Source of the DNA: Paenibacillus sp. yr247
Lineage (GTDB): Bacteria; Bacillota; Bacilli; Paenibacillales; NBRC-103111
Direction: 5' to 3'
DNA: 64,000 nucleotides
Assembly (NCBI RefSeq): GCF_900103825.1
Contig: NZ_FNIF01000009.1
Location: 1 to 64,000, forward strand
Shown: positions 25,210-33,866 of the stretch, piece by piece
Layout: each line of letters starts with the position of its first letter
Numbering within the stretch: position 1 is the first letter of the stretch
Position numbers and translations under genes: made by a program
The notes under the pieces: generated by a model
The model's database searches: none
Told to the model about the DNA's origin: nothing
The model's input: the letters and a program-made list of their open reading frames with translations, nothing else

Positions 25210-26886
25210 ATGCCTGTAACCAGGGTGATGTTAGAGGACGATGACGACCGTTTGGATGATTTTGATCCTACTCAAACGACTGATCGTTCATCGATACGAT
25301 CTACGAAGCTGTTTTTGGCTGAACTAGAGGATGAGGAAGAACTGGGAGATGATTATCTTCTACCTGAAGATAATGAAAGCACCACGAATTCGCCCGAGAT
25401 TCTGATTTCGAATCAAAAGCGATGGAAAAGAGGGGTGAGCAGTCGACGGGATCGAAAATGGGATTTCGATAGAGTCCAGGATATTGTGCAGAACAATCCG
25501 ACTCGTTTGAGGATTCTCAGCAGCCTCTATGTCCATCGACAATTGGATGTATTCCAAATTGCTCGTATTGCGGCGCCGAAGATGCACATTAAAGCACTAG
25601 GTAATCTGATGAGCGAGATGTATGCCCAAAAGGTCGTATGGCGCGAGAAAGGAGCGGGTCCGGAAAACACAAAAGGCGATAAGAAGAAGTTTTATTACCG
25701 CCTTTCGAAGAGTGGTCTTGAGCTCTTGGTGGAAATTTACCTCAAATGTGACCATTACGCTTATTTCTATCCGGATTTACCGAAGGAGCACTATTTAATC
25801 CAAAACCTGATGATTGGTAAGCAAGATAATCATCACTTTGAAACACAGGAATTCGTCACTCGCTTATTGCAGACGATGAATGCCAACGAGATCTACTTAC
25901 CTCATTGTGAGTGGAAACGGTACCCGCTCCAAGATCCAAGGTTGGAAGGGAAGAAGGCGCCTTATCGTCCCGACTGGTTTTTATTCCGCCCCAATGAGCA
26001 TTACAAGACGCTCGTTGACAACGATCGCACAGGGGATTGCCCGCTGCATGTTCCTGTGGAATCCAGAAAGGAATCGCATAAATCGTTATTAAGTGACCAT
26101 TACAAGGGTTTTGTATCGATTGAGTGCGATTTGAAAACGATGGATCAGCGATTAATCGAAGATAAGTGTCGGAAGTTTCTGTACTCCCTCGATTTTTATC
26201 CTGATAACAATATGGCGTTCTTCTCGGTAAACGGCCGATATGCAAGAGATGCAGTCTTACCCATTAAGAATACGACCATGATGGTCCGACTGAGGAACAC
26301 CAGAAAGGTAATGTTTAAGGTGCTAAAGGATGTCATGCTCAGCGACAAGATTAACGTACTGCATGGTGATGAGCATACATGCCGACTTTCTCTGGAAATG
26401 TTTCTGGAGCGGGATGGTGACTTTCACTCAGTAGCCCCGAGAGGTAAGGAATTCGAATCTTATGTTCATGCGTTATCCAGTACGATGGATACTCAAGTGG
26501 CCTACGTAACGGACGAAGTGAAGAAAATGCAGCTCGCAAGACCACTGCCCGTCATGCCGGATGAAGCTGTTCGGATCACTGGGGATTGGGGGAAAAAATC
26601 ACAGACGTATATGGTCTTCTTTGTACGCCTGGGGTGGTTGAACCCCATTGCAAAAGCAAGCGCGATGTTGGAGTGGATTGAAGAGGGGGAAGAGAATGCG
26701 AAGGTCATCCTCGTATATCCGAATCAAGCAGAAATGGATGAAGAAGTACACTTTGATAACCTGCCGTTCTATTATGTGAACTGGGAGGATGTCGTCCGAA
26801 CCGGTACCTGGGGTCACTTCAAAAAGCCTGAACCCTGTCGCAAGGATGATCGAAGATTGTGGGTATGGAAGGATGTGAACCCATGA
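25210..26886 (+). CDS. Replication-relaxation-family protein
   Basis: 558 aa, ATG 25210 after AGAGAGGTG. The N-terminal ~75 residues are acidic and disordered. A winged helix follows at ~95-180 (RLRILSSLYVHRQLDVFQIA, then KKKFYYRLSKSGLELL). A domain with the pattern of a PD-(D/E)XK fold comes next (APYRPDWFLF, then KGFVSIECDLKTM). This is the make-up of 'replication-relaxation' proteins of Gram-positive plasmids, which sit in transfer regions and are thought to act in relaxosome assembly or plasmid DNA handling. It overlaps the coupling-protein gene by 4 bp, which supports a job in presenting DNA to the VirD4-type ATPase. Confidence 0.7.
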   Translation: MPVTRVMLEDDDDRLDDFDPTQTTDRSSIRSTKLFLAELEDEEELGDDYLLPEDNESTTNSPEILISNQKRWKRGVSSRRDRKWDFDRVQDIVQNNPTRLRILSSLYVHRQLDVFQIARIAAPKMHIKALGNLMSEMYAQKVVWREKGAGPENTKGDKKKFYYRLSKSGLELLVEIYLKCDHYAYFYPDLPKEHYLIQNLMIGKQDNHHFETQEFVTRLLQTMNANEIYLPHCEWKRYPLQDPRLEGKKAPYRPDWFLFRPNEHYKTLVDNDRTGDCPLHVPVESRKESHKSLLSDHYKGFVSIECDLKTMDQRLIEDKCRKFLYSLDFYPDNNMAFFSVNGRYARDAVLPIKNTTMMVRLRNTRKVMFKVLKDVMLSDKINVLHGDEHTCRLSLEMFLERDGDFHSVAPRGKEFESYVHALSSTMDTQVAYVTDEVKKMQLARPLPVMPDEAVRITGDWGKKSQTYMVFFVRLGWLNPIAKASAMLEWIEEGEENAKVILVYPNQAEMDEEVHFDNLPFYYVNWEDVVRTGTWGHFKKPEPCRKDDRRLWVWKDVNP

Positions 26887-29804
26887 TGAATCGGTTATGG
26901 CAGAAGATCGGACAATGGAACTGGAACAAGCACACTCCAATACTCCTTATATGGGTGATGTATGGACTTTTGTACTTGATCTTGCTTTCAGCGCTTGGAA
27001 TGTTGTTTGCAATGGTAATAGGGAACTTCGATATGCCAAGGGCTCGATTGATGGCGCTGATCCCCGTACTTGGTCATTTTATGATCTTTTACAGTCCGCC
27101 AAGCGGGAACCATTATGTGTTGGTTATCGGAACGTTAGTGCTGTCTGCTGCTTCTTGGTTATTCAGCACAAGGCTAAAGGTTTGCACATCGAGTTTGCGG
27201 CGACGAATGTTCTTCTTTGCTTTCTCAGTACTTACTTTTGCGATTGTATTCAATGTGTTTGCGGCCAACTTTTTGAAGCCGATCACCTATGATAAAGTCA
27301 TGCTGCTCGACGGATGGGTATCCGAAAGCAATCGTAAATTTGTAGACAAAGGAGCCCTTAAGCTATTAGGAACCGTGCTCATGCTGCTGCCGATGATCGT
27401 TACCTATAAGTTCGTAACGTGGCTATATGGGGTATACCGAGAGGATACGGTCGTACAGGAATGGTTTGCGGATTACAAGTTTCAGTGGAGCCGTTTAGCC
27501 CGCTTCGGTGAAGATAATGCCATGAAGTTTCCTGACATTACGCTCGCTATCGATGCGATACTCCGTGTTCCTGTTGTTCTCCTTGGTGTATCCAGGCAGT
27601 TAGGAACACTGCTCATTGGTCCTCCAGGGAGCGGTAAGACGAGTTTGAAAATTATCAAAGGCGTTCGTCAGGACTTTGCTCATATGCAGCGGATGATTAA
27701 TGCGTTCCCGGGCTTAGTGAAAAAGCATGGTCTTGGAACAAAAGAGTTTTTACTGGAGATGGGGAAGTACCTCATCGGGACGGTCGTCATCGAGCCTGCA
27801 AAGGATTTGTGTGATAAGAGCTACGCTCTTGCCAAAGAGCACGGGATTCCGGATCGACTCGTTGTCTATCTCGATCCTTCTAATGCGCGTACCCCTGGTT
27901 TCAACTGTATGATTGGCCCCATTGAACAGGTCGCGGAAACCATTACAGCGGTACTCGATGGGATGAGTGAAACCAGTAACGAATTCTTCCGGCAGGCCTG
28001 CAGAACCGTATTGAAACAATATATTTACCTGCTTAAATTTCTGAAGAAAAATGAATGTACGCTGCTAGACCTCGACCAGATGTATCAGGATCCGCGCTTT
28101 ACGAAGGACATGGTGGAGGAAGTGAGGAAAAAAGTTCCTGGCCGTGATGAGATAAGTCGTATGCCCAATGATATGCAGATCTATTGGATGTTGGTTCGGC
28201 GTACGCTGCGCTGGTTCGATAACGATGGTCTGGAGGAGGAGCGGGACCGCGATGGTATGCTGCTCAAATACGAAACTGGCGAACACCAAGGGCGCATCAA
28301 AATAAAGGATAAGCAGTCCGAATTCACACGTCAGACTCGTAACCTACTTGCAGATCTCATTACGAATCCGTACCTCGCCCGGATATTGACCGGACGTAAC
28401 GAAGTTGATCTCGATAAACTGATGGGCAAGGGCGGCGTGCTGCTCTGTAATACAGATAACGGTCTGCTTGGCAATGTATCGGATGCCTTCGGTAAGCTTG
28501 TGTTGATGAGCGTTCAGAATGCGGTATTTCGCCGTAAAGGTGACGAAGATACCCGTCCATTGGTCTCGGTATATGTGGATGAATTCTATGATTATATGAA
28601 CTCTCCTTTCCTGAAATTAGCCGGTCAAGGACGGAAGTACAAAGTGGCTTTTCTTGTTGCTTGCCAGTCGCTGTCGCAGTTTCATGTCAAGTTCAACGAA
28701 GCTTTCGTGAACGCCATGCTCGGAACGATTCGAAATTACATCGTGTATGGTGGGGTAGGGGAATATGATGCTAAAAAGCTCGTTCCGATTTTCGGGACGC
28801 ACGTCGTCGAGGAAGTAGCGGATAAGGAGTCCTTCTCACCGGAAAGCAATAACAATCCGTCTATGAATTACTCTCGCTCCGTAGTACGCGAAGAGAGAGA
28901 GTTGGTTACGGCAAACGAGATCATGTTTAACAAGTTTAAATTTAGCTACATGCGCCTCATTGTAGAGGGGAGTACGTCGAAGGCAGTCAAGGGTGAGGGC
29001 GACTTTGTCGATTTTGGAGATGCCGAAAAGTGGAAAAAGGCGCTTCAACCCGAAGCGGTAAAATACTTCATGCAATACTGGCAAGACGATAACGAAACCA
29101 TATACACCTTTGATATGAACTGGATCGATACATGGGGCGATCATATCGACCCGAACACCAAAGACGTCGCGGCGAGTCTTGAGAAAGGCTACGATAAAGT
29201 ACGCGAGGAAAAAACATTTGAGGAAATCGCACGCACAGATGACACAACTGCCGATCGTTTTGTGGATCTTGAGTTGTCGGGTGAAACGGCAGCATCCCGT
29301 CAAGAGGAAGACAAAGAGGTCACTGTGACCCCGATGCCACGAGCATCCCAGTTTGTTTATCACAAGGGAGGAGCGGGTGAGGTGCCTCAGCGGGGGATAG
29401 ATGAACAGGTCAAGACTTCGAGGCCCGAGCCCAAAAAAGATGATCCTGGAGCGGGTGCGGCGAAAGAGCGATCAAAAGAGGACGGTACTAAGGAATCCGC
29501 AGTAAAAACTCCTCCCGCCAATGCGGTAAGTTTTTCGAGCGTATTTAGCAGACCCGCTTCCCCGTCACCTATGGCGAATGCAACATCGGCTTCCGAGTCA
29601 GAACCGGTACAGGAGAAAGAGACGGAGGAATTGCCTGTTGCCGAAGAGGAAGCAAGTTCTTCTTCTCTACCAGTAGAGAACCGTCAGGATCCATCCGTGA
29701 AGAAAAAGAAGATCGAGTATCTTAAGGATGCTGGAGTGGATGTAAACAGTAAAAAATTCCTGCAGCAGCTGTTTAACGTAACCCGAGATGATGGGAAATC
29801 ATGA
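26883..29804 (+). CDS. VirD4/TraG-type coupling protein (T4CP)
   Basis: 973 aa from ATG 26883, which overlaps the previous stop (ATGA) and has GGAAGGATG upstream. Three to four transmembrane helices lie in the first ~200 residues. Walker A GPPGSGKTS is at ~246-254 and Walker B VSVYVDEF near 562-569, followed by a QSLSQF-type motif and TraG-like end. This is the P-loop ATPase that brings DNA or protein substrates to a secretion channel. The last ~200 residues are a long Pro/Glu/Ser-rich linker ending in a basic helix (KKKKIEYLKDAGVDV), which could bind a substrate or partner. Location: membrane, cytosolic ATPase. It lies between the replication-relaxation gene and the Tad-like genes. Confidence 0.88.
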   Translation: MMNRLWQKIGQWNWNKHTPILLIWVMYGLLYLILLSALGMLFAMVIGNFDMPRARLMALIPVLGHFMIFYSPPSGNHYVLVIGTLVLSAASWLFSTRLKVCTSSLRRRMFFFAFSVLTFAIVFNVFAANFLKPITYDKVMLLDGWVSESNRKFVDKGALKLLGTVLMLLPMIVTYKFVTWLYGVYREDTVVQEWFADYKFQWSRLARFGEDNAMKFPDITLAIDAILRVPVVLLGVSRQLGTLLIGPPGSGKTSLKIIKGVRQDFAHMQRMINAFPGLVKKHGLGTKEFLLEMGKYLIGTVVIEPAKDLCDKSYALAKEHGIPDRLVVYLDPSNARTPGFNCMIGPIEQVAETITAVLDGMSETSNEFFRQACRTVLKQYIYLLKFLKKNECTLLDLDQMYQDPRFTKDMVEEVRKKVPGRDEISRMPNDMQIYWMLVRRTLRWFDNDGLEEERDRDGMLLKYETGEHQGRIKIKDKQSEFTRQTRNLLADLITNPYLARILTGRNEVDLDKLMGKGGVLLCNTDNGLLGNVSDAFGKLVLMSVQNAVFRRKGDEDTRPLVSVYVDEFYDYMNSPFLKLAGQGRKYKVAFLVACQSLSQFHVKFNEAFVNAMLGTIRNYIVYGGVGEYDAKKLVPIFGTHVVEEVADKESFSPESNNNPSMNYSRSVVREERELVTANEIMFNKFKFSYMRLIVEGSTSKAVKGEGDFVDFGDAEKWKKALQPEAVKYFMQYWQDDNETIYTFDMNWIDTWGDHIDPNTKDVAASLEKGYDKVREEKTFEEIARTDDTTADRFVDLELSGETAASRQEEDKEVTVTPMPRASQFVYHKGGAGEVPQRGIDEQVKTSRPEPKKDDPGAGAAKERSKEDGTKESAVKTPPANAVSFSSVFSRPASPSPMANATSASESEPVQEKETEELPVAEEEASSSSLPVENRQDPSVKKKKIEYLKDAGVDVNSKKFLQQLFNVTRDDGKS

Positions 29805-29871
29805 GATATAGTCGTTATATGTAGAAATAGGTCTTGTCAGTGAAGCGAGTTTTCGGTAAGATGGTAATTAA

Positions 29872-29941
29872 TAGAATATTGTCTAATGAGCGATGAAGCG
29901 TAAGACGCACGCAACCTATTGGTTGAGTGCGTCTTTTTTTT
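29872..29941 (+). promoter_or_regulatory. Promoter -10 and leader terminator before the S1 gene
   Basis: TAGAAT at 29872-29877 is a possible -10 without a clear -35. AAGCGTAAGACGC lies at 29896-29908. AAGACGCAC (29902-29910) and CAACC (29912-29916) pair with GTGCGTCTT (29927-29935) and GGTTG (29921-29925), followed by seven T residues. It could end the T4CP transcript, but the sequence shared with the leader at 25133 argues for a leader attenuator as well. Confidence 0.7.
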
Positions 29942-29984
29942 GTTGTATTTATCGCCCAGTGAACCCATTCGAGGAGGTAGTTAC

Positions 29985-30920
29985 ATGAATAACGCAAATG
30001 CAGCCGTTTTGGAGTTATTAAGGGATTCCATGAAAAGAAGGTTCGTCCAGTATGGTGTCCTTGAGAACATCCGTGAAGTAAGACTGGCGAATGATACCAG
30101 CGAGGAGTTGCTACTGATCAACTTTAACGGTGTCACGGTGTACTGCAGAAAGGCAGACTTTGTGAAGCGTGAATTAAAATCGTACAGCGGCTTTCTTCAG
30201 ACCAGTGTGCCGTTCATTGTCAAGAATATTACACCTGACGGCCACGTCATCGTCAACCGTATCGAGGCATTACCGATCGTGAGTCGTGCCTTCATTCGCA
30301 ACGTATCGGAAGGTGACATCGTAACCGGAACCGTAACGGGGGTAACGGCAAATAACGTCGTTTTTGTCGACATTCAAGGTGTTCCTTGCCTGATCCCGCC
30401 GCAAGAGTGGGATAGTTCAAGACCTATAAACCTCCGCGAATTTGTCAAAGTGGGTACGGAGCTCGATCTTCAGGTGTTGACGATCCAAGAACTCCCTAAA
30501 AAGGAGTCCGAAGGCGAAAGTGAAGTAGAAGGCGTGACGGATAACAAGTCTTGGGAATTTGGATACCGGGTTCGCCTGTCGCGTAAAGCCGTCATGTCCG
30601 AAGAGATATCCCGCATTTGGGATCGGATTGAGGACCATTATACAGTGGGGGATTCGACAGTAGCGAAAATCGTTGGTTTTGCCCAGGGGATGAACAGCTA
30701 CTTCCTTGAACTGCCAAAAGGTCTTGTGATTGTAGGTAATCTGCAGAACAATCTGCGACGTCAATACGGCGGCGGTCTCCCTCCAGGTCTCAAAGTTCAT
30801 GTCACAATCGAGAGAATGAATAAGGAACAAAGACGCGGGAAAGCAAAGATTTTCAAACTGGATCCTACGCTCCAATCTGTTCTGCGTAGACCAAATGCGT
30901 TCAACCCTAACTTCTCCTGA
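29985..30920 (+). CDS. S1-domain RNA-binding protein
   Basis: 311 aa from ATG 29985, which follows GAGGAGGTAG; the frame is open further upstream but without signals. Around residues 115-150 an S1 fold is evident: GDIVTGTVTGVTANNVVFVD followed by VPCLIPPQEW. A second, more diverged OB-like unit lies at ~205-305 (DSTVAKIVGFAQGMNSYFLE, LPPGLKVHVTIERM). S1 domains bind RNA or single-stranded DNA. Its place inside a transfer/secretion gene block is unusual; it might bind mRNA leaders of the block, or single-stranded plasmid DNA. Its 3' end overlaps the next gene by 26 bp. Confidence 0.75.
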   Translation: MNNANAAVLELLRDSMKRRFVQYGVLENIREVRLANDTSEELLLINFNGVTVYCRKADFVKRELKSYSGFLQTSVPFIVKNITPDGHVIVNRIEALPIVSRAFIRNVSEGDIVTGTVTGVTANNVVFVDIQGVPCLIPPQEWDSSRPINLREFVKVGTELDLQVLTIQELPKKESEGESEVEGVTDNKSWEFGYRVRLSRKAVMSEEISRIWDRIEDHYTVGDSTVAKIVGFAQGMNSYFLELPKGLVIVGNLQNNLRRQYGGGLPPGLKVHVTIERMNKEQRRGKAKIFKLDPTLQSVLRRPNAFNPNFS

Positions 30921-31842
30921 TGTTCAACCAGTGCGGATATGGAAAGCATTAGATGGCAGTGTTCCACTTTTTGATGATCCGACATTGTCCATCAGGATGC
31001 TTCCCTGGCACAATCGGCCAGATACCCATCTGGAAGTCACGGTTTTCCGCGTCGAAACCGGACAAATAACACAAATGGATGTAGAAGTTGCAGTAACACT
31101 TGCCAAGATGAAGGTGCTGACGGAAAGACAGCTGCGATTACTATATACGGAGCGATATGGTAAAGCTCATAAGCTTGCATCTCGTTTACGGTTTCTTCAG
31201 CAAATCGGCTGGTTTGAAGGCTGGACCATCGAAAGTGAGTATAATAAGCGGGAATATGTGTGGAGCATTGGGATTGGTGCTAAGAACTATTTAGGGTTTG
31301 TCATGGGCATGAGGGACCTGCCCAACCCTATCTCCATTGCACAGAATATTGCTCATTACCTATCGGTGTGTGCAGTCAACGAGCTACGAATCCAGATGCT
31401 CCAGCGGCAGGTTATAAGCGAAGAAAATTTCGTCTTGTATCCTCACATCGCACCCAATGCGGAGAATCCACTCGCAATGGTGGGGATGAATACTCCTGTT
31501 GGTATGATCGTTCTGTATGTCGAACGCCTTCAGCAGACAAAGAAGCCGCTTCGGTACATGAAGATGAAATTGAAGCGATATAAGGACTTGATTGACAATG
31601 GTCGTCTGCCAAGTCCATTTCCTACCGAGCACCCGCCTATTATGGTATGGAGCTGTGGGACGGAAGAGGCTGCCAGAGATATTGTAGGTTCACTCAATGA
31701 GTTGCCTAGTGAAATGATTCATTTGTTCCTGATCGACGAACATATGACGGATTTTCGTTATGCGTTTAGGATCGCCGAAAAGGGCGGCCAAGTAGGTGAT
31801 GTGCTGCTCCAGCCATTTGTATTTGACTTTTTAGACAATTAA
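30895..31842 (+). CDS. Winged-helix protein, replication-relaxation-like
   Basis: 315 aa. A winged-helix region lies at ~60-110 (VAVTLAKMKVLTERQLRLLY, KAHKLASRLRFLQQIGWFEG), followed by a longer alpha/beta domain with strands such as MIVLYVERLQQT and HPPIMVWSCG. The overall layout (wHTH, then a nuclease-fold-like domain) resembles a short relative of the 25210 product. It overlaps the S1 gene by 26 bp. A DNA-binding role in transfer or in control of the operon is inferred. Weak family recognition. Confidence 0.5.
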   Translation: MRSTLTSPDVQPVRIWKALDGSVPLFDDPTLSIRMLPWHNRPDTHLEVTVFRVETGQITQMDVEVAVTLAKMKVLTERQLRLLYTERYGKAHKLASRLRFLQQIGWFEGWTIESEYNKREYVWSIGIGAKNYLGFVMGMRDLPNPISIAQNIAHYLSVCAVNELRIQMLQRQVISEENFVLYPHIAPNAENPLAMVGMNTPVGMIVLYVERLQQTKKPLRYMKMKLKRYKDLIDNGRLPSPFPTEHPPIMVWSCGTEEAARDIVGSLNELPSEMIHLFLIDEHMTDFRYAFRIAEKGGQVGDVLLQPFVFDFLDN

Positions 31843-31853
31843 AGAATACGGGT

Positions 31854-31900
31854 AAATCATATGGACATGGGTGACTATTCATCAAGGTCCATATGATTTT
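31854..31900 (+). terminator. Intercistronic hairpin, 13-bp stem
   Basis: AAATCATATGGAC (31854-31866) is an exact complement of GTCCATATGATTT (31887-31899), with a short T-run at the end. It lies between the wHTH gene and the CpaB-like gene and may reduce read-through. Confidence 0.65.
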
Positions 31901-31955
31901 CTATCGTAAAAGGCGCCGCAATCCGGGAAACCCCGGGGATGGAGGTATAAAGTTC

Positions 31956-32777
31956 ATGAAGGTTCGAGTTACAGTACTATTCACGGTTGGTCTATCGATA
32001 TTTTTCATAGGCTTGTTCTTGTTTCTGTTGCTGTATATCAAAGGGGAAGAGCTCCTGCCAAAGGAGGTTACATACATACCTCGCGGCAAAGCGATCGAAA
32101 AGTACACAGAGATCACGAACAAAGCGATGTTCGACCAACTGTTTCAACCCCAGCAAGTTCTACGGGCTGCGATTGAGCCTAGCATGATTACCCAGGATCG
32201 AATACAAGAGGTTATTGGGAAGACATTGGCTCAGCCAGTGTACCCGGACGAGCATTTAACGACCCATCATATAGGTGATAATCAACTGGTACCCAAGGCG
32301 GGAGAAATTGGCTATCCCATTCCAAGCGAATGGTTCGCAGTACTTGACTGGACAGGGAGGGTCGGTGACGTAGGAGAGATTTGGCTAACGCCGGATGATA
32401 AACTTAAGGCCAAATATCAACAAGCATCAGGGGAAATTAATGGCGCTGTCATTGGCGCACAGGCAAACAACCAAACCAATTTTAATGCACATGTGACGGT
32501 AAAAGCTGATGGAGGAAACGTACCGGATTTACCCGAGCGGCCGCTGAAGAAGCCGCTGCTTACGAGTGTGAAGCTGCGGTACGTCTTTGATGCACAGGCG
32601 AAAGCTGTCAAAAATGCAAAAGACGTGGCTGACCGGTCCGAAGGCACGAATAAGCCGGCAAATGCAAAAATCTTCCTTACTGCTGATCAGTTCGCACAGA
32701 TCAAAAGTGCCGTGGAAGACGGGTATAAACTCATATTCGCCATTCATGATGATGGGGAAAGGGGGCTATCGAATTGA
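31956..32777 (+). CDS. CpaB/RcpC-like SAF-domain protein
   Basis: 273 aa from ATG 31956 with GGAGGT upstream; the longer frame from 31893 overlaps a hairpin and is not supported. One transmembrane helix (about 5-30) precedes a periplasm/outside-facing region. Residues ~60-130 have the SAF pattern: a strand, QQVLRAAIEPSMITQDRIQ, then PVYPDEHLTTHHI. CpaB/RcpC proteins are pilus-assembly factors of Tad systems, and SAF domains resemble beta-clip carbohydrate binders. The next gene starts 4 bp before the stop (TTGA overlap). Confidence 0.75.
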   Translation: MKVRVTVLFTVGLSIFFIGLFLFLLLYIKGEELLPKEVTYIPRGKAIEKYTEITNKAMFDQLFQPQQVLRAAIEPSMITQDRIQEVIGKTLAQPVYPDEHLTTHHIGDNQLVPKAGEIGYPIPSEWFAVLDWTGRVGDVGEIWLTPDDKLKAKYQQASGEINGAVIGAQANNQTNFNAHVTVKADGGNVPDLPERPLKKPLLTSVKLRYVFDAQAKAVKNAKDVADRSEGTNKPANAKIFLTADQFAQIKSAVEDGYKLIFAIHDDGERGLSN

Positions 32778-33862
32778 AAGTAATCATTATTGGTCGGACA
32801 AGCCGACTCCTTCCGCTTGTACAAGGCATTCATGGTGTTACGGATGTACTGTATTCCATTGATGGTGAAAGTAAGGAACCGGGTGCTTATATCCTGGATC
32901 ATGTAAATCCTGAACTGATGGAAAAAATATCTGAACATGCGGCAGCTAACCGTGTGATCTATGTACACAACGTCCGAAGCGGGATTAGTGATGACTATGA
33001 CCGTGCAAAGGAAGCTTGCAAATTAAAAGATATTCCTTTTATCGTGGACCGTGGCGATTCAAATGTGATCGATGAAATTGATCGAATCTTGTTTCCTGAC
33101 CGACATACGGAGCGTGTCCTGCCTTCCATCGCCTTAATTTCGGCTCATCGCGGTGCGGGCGCACATATGATCGCGAAAAGTATCGGAGAAAATTTACTTA
33201 GCAAAACCAATGCAAGCATCGGTATCATCAATATGGATCCGTATGATGTGTCCTCGAATACGGAAGGCTTTTTCCAGCTGTACAAGGAGTACGAAGCCGG
33301 TGGGCTGACGACGAGACGCATCCGGGAAATTGCAGAATCGAAAAATGGTCTTCACATCATTAGTGGTAATCCAAAGCTTGATTTTGCAAGAAAGTATGGC
33401 ATGGATCGTATCGAACAAATTCTCTCGCTGATTCAGCATAGCTTCGACTTGACGATCGTGTTGATTAGCCCCTACTGGGATAACACCCTAACACTTGTTC
33501 CGATCAAGATGATTGGGCGCAAGTATTTGGTTGCAACTAGCAACCAGCAATCTATGAACGAGTTTTATCAATACCTGCCGCAAATTCGTTATCTGTACGG
33601 TATCGACTTACGTGGGACCTCGTTCATTTATAATTTTGAGGGCAACGGCATTGAAACGAAACTTGCGATTAGTACCCAGCTTCAGTCGAGCTCCATTTTG
33701 TCACTTCCGTATGTTCCTAGTACCCATCCAGCAGCAAGTAAACACATTCAACAGGGAATCTCCGCATTTAGCGATATGCTGATGGGTGATTATGACATGC
33801 CGAACCTTCAGGAGAAGGTTCGGAAACGATCATTGTTTGGATTAATACCAGTAAGGGGTTGA
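32774..33862 (+). CDS. CpaE/TadZ-like ATPase homologue with degenerate P-loop
   Basis: 362 aa from TTG 32774. The N-terminal ~110 residues form a receiver-like or atypical alpha/beta domain, as in CpaE/TadZ. The second domain is MinD/ParA-like: IALISAHRGAGAHMIAKSI, IGIINMDPYDVSSNTEGFF, then TIVLISPYWDN. The Walker A position has HRGAGAHM in place of the usual KGGVGKTT, so the key lysines are missing and ATP hydrolysis is doubtful. TadZ proteins localise the Tad machine at the membrane or pole. The position between CpaB-like and TadA-like genes is the standard one. Confidence 0.75.
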   Translation: MKVIIIGRTSRLLPLVQGIHGVTDVLYSIDGESKEPGAYILDHVNPELMEKISEHAAANRVIYVHNVRSGISDDYDRAKEACKLKDIPFIVDRGDSNVIDEIDRILFPDRHTERVLPSIALISAHRGAGAHMIAKSIGENLLSKTNASIGIINMDPYDVSSNTEGFFQLYKEYEAGGLTTRRIREIAESKNGLHIISGNPKLDFARKYGMDRIEQILSLIQHSFDLTIVLISPYWDNTLTLVPIKMIGRKYLVATSNQQSMNEFYQYLPQIRYLYGIDLRGTSFIYNFEGNGIETKLAISTQLQSSSILSLPYVPSTHPAASKHIQQGISAFSDMLMGDYDMPNLQEKVRKRSLFGLIPVRG

Positions 33863-33866
33863 GCCT

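Noticed and set aside
29919-29984. Upstream extension of the S1-domain gene
   Set aside because: It would start inside the leader terminator; the ATG at 29985 has a strong GAGGAGG site.
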